Notes under the pieces: model-generated
Told to the model about the DNA's origin: nothing
The model's input: only the letters and a program-made list of their open reading frames with translations
Databases searched by the model: none
Shown here: positions 11,931 to 17,136 of the stretch, in pieces
Position numbering within the stretch: the first letter of the stretch is position 1
Layout: each line of letters begins with the position of its first letter
Virus record (IMG/VR): IMGVR_UViG_3300042731_006779
Location: 1 to 20,946 of that record
DNA from: a virus
DNA: 20,946 nt
Strand: one strand, 5' to 3'
Made by a program: the position numbers and the translations under genes

Positions 11931-12254
11931 ATGATTGAAGAAATTAAAAAATATCTATTTGAACAACAAAAAAAGAATGAAGAACTATTAAAAAAAGTAA
12001 AAAAAGAAGATGAAAAAGAAAATCAGCTGTTGATCGGTGCAATTATTGCAACTAATAAAATTATTATAGATATATGTGATATAATTGAGTGTTATTTATT
12101 TGGATCGTCAGGTGATCCGATTCAAATCGAAAGAACAAAAAACATAAAAAAAATGAAGTTTAAACTTAAAAAAGATATAGATAAAAAAAATAAGTCTATC
12201 AAAAAGATAAAAAAAAGACATAAAAAAATTAGAGAATATTTAGGAATGTCGTAA
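11931..12254 (+). CDS. lysine-rich coiled-coil protein
   Basis: This 107-residue protein begins with SD AGAGGTG. It has a charged N-terminal helix (KKNEELLKKVKKEDEKEN), a hydrophobic central segment (LLIGAIIATNKIIIDICDIIE) too polar for a sure membrane helix, and a very basic C-terminal helix (KKNKSIKKIKKRHKKIRE) that could bind nucleic acid. No family is recognised. The next gene begins one base after its stop. Confidence 0.55.
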   Translation: MIEEIKKYLFEQQKKNEELLKKVKKEDEKENQLLIGAIIATNKIIIDICDIIECYLFGSSGDPIQIERTKNIKKMKFKLKKDIDKKNKSIKKIKKRHKKIREYLGMS

Positions 12255-12255
12255 A

Positions 12256-12429
12256 ATGAATAAAAAAGAAATACCCGTAGAATGTTATTCAAGAGTAGTT
12301 GGATACTTCAGGCCGGTTAAACAATGGAATAATGGAAAACAGGAAGAGTTTTCACAAAGAAAAATTTTAAAACCAAAGCCAATATATAAAAAAAATATTG
12401 ACAAAAAAAATGAAAAATATAGTATGTAG
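12256..12429 (+). CDS. glycyl-radical-like peptide resembling the NrdD C-terminus
   Basis: This 57-residue ORF begins MNKKEIPVECYSRVVGYF and continues RPVKQWNNGKQEEFSQRK. This closely matches the C-terminal end of class III (anaerobic) ribonucleotide reductases, where the sequence CxxYSRVxGYxRPVxxWNxGKxxEFxxR carries the radical glycine, here G16. No NrdD catalytic domain is nearby, so this is either a stand-alone radical-domain peptide, comparable in idea to YfiD for pyruvate formate-lyase, or a remnant. The C-terminal tail is lysine-rich. The ATG follows the previous stop by one base with GTC GTAAAA before it, so no strong SD is visible; coupling to the upstream gene is likely. The last 30 bases overlap a possible promoter. 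Confidence 0.6.
   Translation: MNKKEIPVECYSRVVGYFRPVKQWNNGKQEEFSQRKILKPKPIYKKNIDKKNEKYSM
12398..12425 (+). promoter_or_regulatory. possible weak promoter
   Basis: A perfect TTGACA (12398-12403) lies within the end of the small NrdD-like gene, but the best -10 is only TAGTAT at 12420-12425 (four of six, 16-nt spacer). It could drive the regulatory genes from 12527 onward. Confidence 0.3.
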
Positions 12430-12450
12430 ATACTTTCACAATTCCCTTTT

Positions 12451-12499
12451 AAAAAAAAGAGAGGCGCGCCCCCAACAATTTCCCAAATCGCGCCTCTCT
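12451..12499 (-). terminator. GC-rich hairpin, terminator in minus orientation
   Basis: AGAGAGGCGCG (12458-12468) and CGCGCCTCTCT (12489-12499) form a perfect 11-bp stem with a 20-nt loop. On the minus strand the stem is followed by T8 (A8 at 12451-12458, one base shared with the stem), the form of an intrinsic terminator. On the plus strand no T-tract follows, so there it is only a leader hairpin. Confidence 0.55.
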
Positions 12500-12526
12500 A
12501 ATTTAAAATGTAGGAAAAGGTATAAA

Positions 12527-12610
12527 ATGAGTAAAAATACAAAAAAAGAAGAAAAAAAAGAAATATTCTACACAGATGATAACCGGGTTGTTATCATAAA
12601 AAAGGTATAA
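12527..12610 (+). CDS. 27-residue charged peptide
   Basis: The ATG at 12527 has the AAAGGTATAAA ribosome site. The peptide is rich in K and E with a hydrophobic end (NRVVIIKKV). Its last codons, AAG GTA TAA, form the ribosome site for the HTH gene one base later, so a leader or coupling function is possible. A longer frame starting at TTG 12398 runs through the GC hairpin and is not favoured. Confidence 0.4.
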   Translation: MSKNTKKEEKKEIFYTDDNRVVIIKKV

Positions 12611-12611
12611 A

Positions 12612-12902
12612 ATGCGAATCGGAAAACTTTTGAAATATAACAGAGAAAGAGAATACTTGAGTGTAAAAGATTTGGCGAATGTATTCGGAATGTCACCCGG
12701 TCATCTGAATGACATAGAAAATGGAAGAGTTTTAGTGCCGATCAGCGGGAAATATTACAAAAAAATAGCAAGATATCTAAAAATGACGGTAATTCAATAT
12801 TTAAAAATAGCATTTGAAGAAAGATTAAAAAAAAGAATTAGTGAAGAAAAAAAGATAGAATCAACAAAAAATTCAAGGTTTGGCAATGGGAAAAATTTAT
12901 AA
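12612..12902 (+). CDS. Cro/CI-family HTH transcription regulator
   Basis: This 96-residue protein has a lambda-repressor-like HTH at residues 4-60: IGKLLKYNREREYLSVKDLANVFGMSPGHLNDIENGRV, where LSVKDLANVFGMS forms helices 2-3 and PGHLNDIENGR is the typical recognition helix ending. The part after residue 60 is helical and basic, without a protease-like domain, so it resembles Cro or small repressors rather than a full CI. It starts one base after the upstream peptide. Candidate targets are the TTGACA promoters in the window or the palindromic leaders, but no operator repeat was proven. Confidence 0.8.
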   Translation: MRIGKLLKYNREREYLSVKDLANVFGMSPGHLNDIENGRVLVPISGKYYKKIARYLKMTVIQYLKIAFEERLKKRISEEKKIESTKNSRFGNGKNL

Positions 12903-12920
12903 AATTAAAAGGTATAAACA

Positions 12921-13166
12921 GTGTCAAAAAATAAAAAAACAGAGTTCATTTTAGAACTTATCGAAAATGGCGACGAAAGCCTGATAGATAAAGTTGTCGA
13001 AGTTTTAAAACAAATAAGCAAGAAAAACCGTAGATGGAAGCCTAAAGAGGGCGAAAACTATTTTTACATAAATGAATGTAGTGTCGTCGACGAAAATGGT
13101 TTAAAGTTTTTATTTAAGAGGGGATGTGCCATTTTTGAAAACAGAAAAAGAAATAAAAGGAGCTGA
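12921..13166 (+). CDS. conserved phage protein, probably frameshifted at its 3' end
   Basis: This 81-residue ORF starts at GTG 12921 behind AAAAGGTATAAA. The middle segment NRRWKPKEGENYFYIN is typical of a common phage protein of unknown function, whose relatives usually end with a GN-x-F-x-T-x-EEA motif. In the open frame the end reads RGCAIFENRKRNKRS, which does not fit. After the G4 run at about 13119-13122 the +1 frame reads DVPFLKTEKEIKGAE, which does. A one-base insertion in the G run, or programmed slippage, is therefore suspected. The extended frame would overlap the next gene by about 50 bases. Confidence 0.5.
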   Translation: MSKNKKTEFILELIENGDESLIDKVVEVLKQISKKNRRWKPKEGENYFYINECSVVDENGLKFLFKRGCAIFENRKRNKRS

Positions 13167-13168
13167 GA

Positions 13169-13405
13169 GTGAAATCAACAAAAACTTTTTATTATTGTGA
13201 ATACTGCAATGAAGAAATTGAAAAAGGACCATTTTTTGATGAACATTTTAAAAATGGTTTAATTTGCATAAAAGAAGGAAATATGTTATTGACACAAGAG
13301 ATTGTTCAAAGAGACGATTTAGAATGTCCAGTAAAAAATATTGACGGTTATTATTGCAATCTTGAATGTTTGATAAGTCATTTAAAAAAAATATTGTATA
13401 ACTAA
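13169..13405 (+). CDS. zinc-binding protein of unknown function
   Basis: This 78-residue ORF starts with GTG behind AAGGAGCTGAGA. CEYC at residues 10-13 and CNLEC near 66-70 suggest a treble-clef zinc site; two more cysteines lie at about 32 and 53. Spacing resembles small metal-binding phage proteins. Length and neighbours give no specific function. Confidence 0.6.
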   Translation: MKSTKTFYYCEYCNEEIEKGPFFDEHFKNGLICIKEGNMLLTQEIVQRDDLECPVKNIDGYYCNLECLISHLKKILYN

Positions 13406-13434
13406 TAAAATTGAAAATAAAGAAGGTGTGAAAA

Positions 13435-13881
13435 ATGGCAAACGATTTAAATAAAGTTGTTTTGATAGGAAGACTTATCAGGGATCCCGAATTGAGAGTT
13501 ATTCCTAGTGGGACCTCAATTGCTTCTTTTTCAATTGCAAATAGTAAAAATTATTTGCAACAGGGGGAGCGAGTAGATAAAGTTTCTTTTTTCAATTGTA
13601 TTGCATGGGGAAAAACTGGTGAAATAATTGCTCAGTACTGTAAAAAAGGCAAACAGATTGCAATTGAGGGACGTTTACAGTCAGATTCCTGGGAAGATAA
13701 AGAGACCGGGAAAAAACGTACTAAAGTTGAAATTGTTGTAGATAATTTTCAGTTTTTATCAAATGCGCAATCAACTGGTGATACATATAATGCATCAGAG
13801 GCAAAAGGGTCTAACGCTGGTGATTCAGGTTCTGTACCGGATATCAACAAAAATCAATTTGATGAAGATATACCATTTTAG
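13435..13881 (+). CDS. ssb: single-stranded DNA-binding protein
   Basis: This 148-residue protein has a full OB fold at residues 1-110: MANDLNKVVLIGRLIRDPELR, then SFSIANSKNY, VSFFNCIAWGKTGEIIAQYCKKGKQIAIEGRL, ending VEIVVDNFQFL. A disordered linker of about 35 residues leads to the acidic tip DEDIPF, the conserved peptide that binds host repair and replication partners. It coats ssDNA at the fork and during recombination, together with the DnaB helicase, nucleases and resolvase in the window. The SD GAAGGTG precedes the ATG. Size is typical for phage SSB. Confidence 0.95.
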   Translation: MANDLNKVVLIGRLIRDPELRVIPSGTSIASFSIANSKNYLQQGERVDKVSFFNCIAWGKTGEIIAQYCKKGKQIAIEGRLQSDSWEDKETGKKRTKVEIVVDNFQFLSNAQSTGDTYNASEAKGSNAGDSGSVPDINKNQFDEDIPF

Positions 13882-13892
13882 CAGGGGGAAAA

Positions 13893-14117
13893 ATGGCAAT
13901 AATAGTTTTTTTATATATATCTTGTTTTTTTGTTTTCTATAGTTTAGGAAAACAAGTTTTAGAACAACACGGTTTAGAACAAAAAACAAAAAAAGAGCAA
14001 AAGAATCTTAAGTTCTGTAATTTTTTATTATCATTGTTTTTCCCGATAACTGTTTTTATTTTTTGTTTAATGTTTCTATACTTAATTATAGATTTTTTTG
14101 TAAGAAAATTTTTTTAA
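13893..14117 (+). CDS. two-span small membrane protein
   Basis: This 74-residue protein has hydrophobic segments at about 2-19 and 46-68 with a basic loop (LEQKTKKEQKNLK) between. SD GGGGGAAAA precedes the ATG. No family is recognised; it is one of several uncharacterised small membrane proteins in this phage. Confidence 0.5.
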   Translation: MAIIVFLYISCFFVFYSLGKQVLEQHGLEQKTKKEQKNLKFCNFLLSLFFPITVFIFCLMFLYLIIDFFVRKFF

Positions 14118-14144
14118 AAAAATAATAGATTAAGGAAATTAAGA

Positions 14145-14579
14145 ATGAAAGAATCTGATTTTCATAAAGAAGTTGTCAAAAATTTAACAGCTATTGGTGC
14201 ATATTGCAAAAAACTTGATGACAGACCGGGTGGAAATCGATGCAAACAGCCTTTCGATTTGTTCGGATCGTATAACGGTAAATCTTTTGCGATAGAATGC
14301 AAACAGAAAAAGAAATATGGATCATTTTCAAAATCAGATTTGAACGGGGATCAAGAAAAAACTTTAACCGATTATGAAAACCAGGGTGGCGGCAAAGCGT
14401 TTGTTTTTTTAGATATAAGATTAGCAGATGATTACAGCCATATTTTTATTTTTTCATGGAAAAATTTAAAAAAAATATGGGAAAAAGGAAGCATAAAAAA
14501 AGAAGAATTAAAAAAAATGGAGTATATCGAAGGTGTTAAAGGGTATATTCGATTTACAAAATTTATAAAAATGATATAA
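14145..14579 (+). CDS. RecU-like Holliday junction resolvase / PD-(D/E)XK nuclease
   Basis: This 144-residue protein has the RecU/VRR-type nuclease pattern: helix with E9, then a PFDLFGSYNGKSFAIECKQKK core with D38, E51 and K53 as the metal and catalytic residues, and a downstream LNGDQEKTLTDYENQGGGKAFVFLDI segment matching the RecU QI-x-x-L-x-x-x-x-xx-GG-xa-fvlI part. RecU resolves four-way junctions in Firmicutes and their phages. Its neighbour ssb and the upstream nuclease and gp3-like genes fit a recombination function. The ATG at 14145 has a weak AAGGAAATTAAG site. Confidence 0.75.
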   Translation: MKESDFHKEVVKNLTAIGAYCKKLDDRPGGNRCKQPFDLFGSYNGKSFAIECKQKKKYGSFSKSDLNGDQEKTLTDYENQGGGKAFVFLDIRLADDYSHIFIFSWKNLKKIWEKGSIKKEELKKMEYIEGVKGYIRFTKFIKMI

Positions 14580-14590
14580 TAGGTGTAAAA

Positions 14591-14701
14591 ATGTCAAAAC
14601 GATTAAAATTCGAAAATTATAAAAAATATAAAGATAAAAAAATGGGCGATTTTTGGTGTAGTAAAAAAATTATTGAATTTTTAGAAAATTTACATAAGTA
14701 A
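14591..14701 (+). CDS. 36-residue basic peptide
   Basis: The ATG at 14591 follows ATAGGTGTAAAA, a variant of the recurrent ribosome site. The product is basic and helical with one cysteine. It ends just before the structured hicB leader. No homologue is recognised. Confidence 0.4.
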   Translation: MSKRLKFENYKKYKDKKMGDFWCSKKIIEFLENLHK

Positions 14702-14814
14702 CTACCGCGTTATACGCGTTAGAAATAAAGGCTACGGGCAGCCGATTAAAACAGTCCGGGTAAAAAATAGTTGTTTAACAAAAAGTAATTGCCGGGCTAT
14801 GCCCGGTAAGGAGG
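14702..14814 (+). promoter_or_regulatory. structured leader upstream of hicB-like gene
   Basis: No ORF is present. Two short hairpins share a TAT triloop: CGCGT-TAT-ACGCG (14706-14718) and GCCGGGC-TAT-GCCCGGT (14791-14807); the latter directly abuts the ribosome site AAGGAGG (14808-14814). GGCT/AGCC (14730-14743) forms another. Segments CGGGC (14735-14739) and CCGGG (14756-14760) can also pair with 14801-14806, so alternative folds are possible. Confidence 0.5.
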
Positions 14815-14820
14815 ACAAAA

Positions 14821-15003
14821 ATGTTAAAAAATAATGTAGAGACAATAGAATACAATTTTAGTTTCAAAACATACAAAGGTGATAAAGGGTATTGGGCTGA
14901 ATGTGTAGAATTGCCAGGTTGCTTCACGCAAGGCGAAACAAAAAAAGAACTCAGGGCAAATATGTACGAAGCGATAAACTGTCATCTTAGTAGTTTGGAA
15001 TAG
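14821..15003 (+). CDS. hicB: solo HicB-family protein
   Basis: This 60-residue protein has the N-terminal HicB fold: YNFSFKTYKGDKGYWAECVELPGCFTQGETKKELRANMYEAINCHL. The pattern of an aromatic strand, VELPGC-x-TQG and the E-A helix is diagnostic for the HicB/UPF0150 family. Classical HicB antitoxins also carry a C-terminal DNA-binding domain and neighbour hicA, a dsRBD-like mRNA interferase; both are missing here. It may be an orphan antitoxin that counters a host HicA, or have a different job. It has a very strong SD (AAGGAGG) preceded by the structured leader. Confidence 0.8.
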   Translation: MLKNNVETIEYNFSFKTYKGDKGYWAECVELPGCFTQGETKKELRANMYEAINCHLSSLE

Positions 15004-15011
15004 AGTAAGAA

Positions 15012-15506
15012 ATGTATTATTTTTGCGAAAGATGTGGTTCGCTTGAAATTGATTATATTCAATATTTATCAGGAATAAAATTTAAATGTAGAAGTTGTGA
15101 TTATGAATATTATCCAAAATCTAATTTTGATCAAGGGGAAAAAGAGGTAATAAATATGAAAAAAAGTGATCTGAAGACAGGGATGTTGGTTAAAACAAGG
15201 GGCGGGGAGAGACTTATAGTTTTTTTAAATTCATGTGGTGGCGAAGATTATCTAGTTGACAATACTCATGCTTATTTAAATTTGGCTTCTTACTCTGATG
15301 ACCTGATTATTTTTCCAAAAAATGTTTTTTTTGATATCAAAACCATCTATGGTTTCATAGATGGAAATAGGCGTTCTTCTTATTTTTCATTTTCTATCGA
15401 AAAACGCAAAATTCTTTGGGATCGAAAAGAAGAATACTTAGTGACAATGCAGCAAATAGCGGATAAATTTGGTATTAATGTAGAAAATTTAAAGATAAAA
15501 AAATGA
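15012..15506 (+). CDS. zinc ribbon fused to a conserved phage domain, with internal start
   Basis: This 164-residue frame has a zinc ribbon at residues 1-40 (CERC and CRSC) and then, from the in-frame ATG at 15156, MKKSDLKTGMLVKTRGGERLIVFL, which is the usual first segment of an independent phage protein family I recall. The internal ATG has its own GAGGT site 8-12 nt upstream (GAGGTAATAAATATG). Thus the frame may encode both a fused product and a shorter 116-residue one, or two ancestral genes joined by loss of a stop. The C-terminus contains MQQIADKFGINVENLKI, a small HTH-like end. Function is unknown. Confidence 0.6.
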   Translation: MYYFCERCGSLEIDYIQYLSGIKFKCRSCDYEYYPKSNFDQGEKEVINMKKSDLKTGMLVKTRGGERLIVFLNSCGGEDYLVDNTHAYLNLASYSDDLIIFPKNVFFDIKTIYGFIDGNRRSSYFSFSIEKRKILWDRKEEYLVTMQQIADKFGINVENLKIKK

Positions 15507-15787
15507 AAAATTTTTTAATTTTTTTGTGGTATTTGTGGTGTGCATTCTTAGTGTTTTGTTTATTTTTAACGTTAATTGCAAAATGTGATGAAGAAGTAGC
15601 AAAAGAAAAGAGATGTTATGATAAGTATAAATATAGAATTGACAGTGATTACGGGCGGTATTGTACAAATGATTATAAAATAAAACAAGGGCATATCCTA
15701 TTTATAGACGAAATTTCAAAAACTAAAAGAATATTGCAAAGATATGAATTAACTGAGTTTATAGAATATGAAGGAATAAAAAAATGA
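15503..15787 (+). CDS. membrane-anchored small protein
   Basis: This 94-residue protein has an N-terminal hydrophobic segment (residues 3-26: FLIFLWYLWCAFLVFCLFLTLIA), either a signal anchor or a poorly cleavable signal. The rest is polar with three cysteines (KCDEE, RCYD, YCTND) that could be exported. ATGA overlap couples it to the previous gene; its own end overlaps the next ORF. It could act in the envelope, perhaps in superinfection exclusion, but this is unproven. Confidence 0.5.
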   Translation: MKNFLIFLWYLWCAFLVFCLFLTLIAKCDEEVAKEKRCYDKYKYRIDSDYGRYCTNDYKIKQGHILFIDEISKTKRILQRYELTEFIEYEGIKK

Positions 15788-15897
15788 TAATTAAAACAAA
15801 ATATAATTTAAATGAAGAAGTTTGCTATAAAGGTTTTGACCCTATAACTGAAGAAGAAAAAGAAATAAGAAAAGTGAAAAAAAATGGGAAATATTGA
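15784..15897 (+). CDS. 37-residue peptide
   Basis: The ORF begins in an ATGA overlap with the previous gene. The peptide reads MIIKTKYNLNEEVCYKGFDP and then a charged tail. An N-terminal KYNLNEEVCY strand resembles the start of small phage SH3-like or Tudor-like domains, truncated here. The next ORF begins within its last 14 bases. Confidence 0.4.
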   Translation: MIIKTKYNLNEEVCYKGFDPITEEEKEIRKVKKNGKY

Positions 15898-16045
15898 TAA
15901 AAATAATTATTTAGAAGATTTAATTAATGACAAAAGTAATAAAGTTAAACTTTCAAGTGAAAGTGTTTTTTATGTTGAACCTGCGGATATATTAGATAGC
16001 GATTCATTTGAAGAGCAGCTTGAGCAATTGGAACATTTTAAATAA
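15884..16045 (+). CDS. 53-residue acidic peptide
   Basis: The start overlaps the end of the preceding small ORF by 14 bases. The peptide is acidic (LDSDSFEEQLEQLEHFK) with no recognised domain. No clear SD is visible, so translation would depend on coupling. From 16046 to 16113 nothing but an A/T-rich spacer with AAGGGG is seen. Confidence 0.4.
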   Translation: MGNIDKNNYLEDLINDKSNKVKLSSESVFYVEPADILDSDSFEEQLEQLEHFK

Positions 16046-16113
16046 AATAGAACAAGTTTTATTTTTATCAAAAATAGTTGTAAACATTATGCGTCAAGGG
16101 GAAAAATTAAAGA

Positions 16114-16548
16114 ATGAAAAGAATAAATTTAAATAAACCGTTAATAATCTGCGGAACAAAATATAAAGTAATAAAAACTAAATATTTAAGAGACGTTGCG
16201 GAAACTTTAGACAAAATAGGGTCAATAAGTTATCACCGTAAAGAAATAATTCTGTATGATAACATACATAAAGACGAACTATACTGTATTTTTTTGCATG
16301 AGGTAATTCATGGTATTTTTCATGAAACCGGCATAGCGGATTTAATTGGAGACGAAGAAAAATTAGTTGAGATATATTCAAGATATCTCAGCAGAAAACC
16401 TCTTTCCTGGTTTTCTTCGCTGGAAAATCTACAAAACGATTCTGTTTTCAAAAACAGTGGTTTTGTGCATGAAACGTATAACATTATGTTTTTAACTCTA
16501 TTCGCGAAAGCAATAAAGGACATAATAGAACACAACTGTTTGAAATAA
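16114..16548 (+). CDS. ImmA/IrrE-like metallopeptidase
   Basis: This 144-residue protein carries the zinc-protease motif HEVIHGIFHE (H62, E63, H66) preceded by a strand ending IFL and followed by DEEKLVEIYS, where the E would be the third ligand, as in phage versions of the ImmA/IrrE family. ImmA-type peptidases cleave phage or ICE repressors; stand-alone phage copies are widespread and often of unknown target. The N-terminal strand KPLIICGTKYKVIKT is typical. The part after residue 92 (SRKPLSWFSSLENLQ) does not match the short helical end I expect, and its DNA contains two perfect inverted repeats, so the C-terminus may have been replaced. The terminase promoter starts 5 bases after the stop. 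Confidence 0.7.
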   Translation: MKRINLNKPLIICGTKYKVIKTKYLRDVAETLDKIGSISYHRKEIILYDNIHKDELYCIFLHEVIHGIFHETGIADLIGDEEKLVEIYSRYLSRKPLSWFSSLENLQNDSVFKNSGFVHETYNIMFLTLFAKAIKDIIEHNCLK

Positions 16549-16552
16549 AAAC

Positions 16553-16581
16553 TTGACAAAAAATGAATCTATTGTTATATT
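16553..16581 (+). promoter_or_regulatory. promoter of packaging operon
   Basis: TTGACA at 16553-16558, 17-nt spacer, TATATT at 16576-16581; predicted start near 16588. It would transcribe terS, terL, portal and the MuF-like gene. Confidence 0.8.
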
Positions 16582-16599
16582 ATTTACAAATAATATGAT

Positions 16600-16630
16600 A
16601 GGAGTTATACCCGGAGTTCTCCTTTTTTTT
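16600..16630 (+). terminator. possible attenuator in terS leader
   Basis: AGGAG (16600-16604) pairs with CTCCT (16619-16623) across a 14-nt loop and T8 follows (16623-16630). The stem is short, so it is a weak terminator at most. It is mutually exclusive with the 13-bp hairpin at 16604-16670, which uses 16604-16616. Confidence 0.35.
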
Positions 16631-16670
16631 AATGAACAAACATATTAATCGAATCTTCTCCGGGTATAAC
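16604..16670 (+). promoter_or_regulatory. 13-bp hairpin bridging a distant SD to the terS start
   Basis: GTTATACCCGGAG (16604-16616) and CTCCGGGTATAAC (16658-16670) form a perfect stem with a 41-nt loop. The only good SD of this leader, AGGAG at 16600-16604, lies 76 nt before the terS ATG at 16681; no SD lies in the last 20 nt. When the hairpin forms, the SD is next to the stem base and only 10 nt of single strand remain before the ATG. The repeat could also be a pac/cos or operator site. Confidence 0.6.
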
Positions 16671-16680
16671 ATTAAAAAAA

Positions 16681-17136
16681 ATGGCAAAAATAGGAAGACC
16701 ACCTCTTTTTAAAACACCTGAACAGATGCAAAAGAAAATAGATGAGTATTTTGACAAGGTTTGCGGTGTAGAGTTTTTCAAAGATGACGAAACCGGTAAA
16801 ATCCAACTTGATAACAATAAGAAACCAATAATATTAAGTATTAAACCACCTACCGTGACAGGTTTGGCGTTACACCTGGGGTTCAGTGATCGGCAATCCC
16901 TTTATGATTATGAAAAAAGAAAAGATGACAAAGAAGTTTATGCTTGCCTTATTAAAAAAGCAAGAACGCGAGTTGAAAATTATTTAGAAGAGAAAACCAC
17001 AACAGAAGGAAAAGCCGGGCAAATATTTTTAATGAAAAACCACGGCTGGACTGATAAGCAAGAGATAGAGCATTCAGGGAATAAAGAACGACCTCTTACA
17101 ATAAATATCCAAAACGGCGGAAATGGAAGTCAATAG
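16681..17136 (+). CDS. terS: terminase small subunit
   Basis: This 151-residue protein matches phage small terminases of the P22 gp3-like type: GRPPLFKTPEQMQKKIDEYF at the N-terminus, an HTH-like segment PPTVTGLALHLGFSDRQSLYDYE at about 60-82, then KKARTRVENYLEEK and IFLMKNHGWTDKQEIEHSGN. It recognises the packaging site and regulates the large subunit. It is the first gene after the promoter at 16553 and has no nearby SD, depending perhaps on the bridging hairpin. An overlapping ATG in another frame (16632) is not favoured because its nearest SD is too far. Its 3' end overlaps terL by 14 bases. Confidence 0.9.
   Translation: MAKIGRPPLFKTPEQMQKKIDEYFDKVCGVEFFKDDETGKIQLDNNKKPIILSIKPPTVTGLALHLGFSDRQSLYDYEKRKDDKEVYACLIKKARTRVENYLEEKTTTEGKAGQIFLMKNHGWTDKQEIEHSGNKERPLTINIQNGGNGSQ

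Noticed and set aside
12398-12610. A 70-residue ORF starting at TTG 12398
   Set aside because: It has no ribosome site, overlaps the small NrdD-like gene and runs through the GC hairpin; a good SD precedes the internal ATG at 12527.
14821-15506. HicAB toxin-antitoxin pair
   Set aside because: The neighbouring genes do not resemble HicA; the next frame begins with a zinc ribbon.
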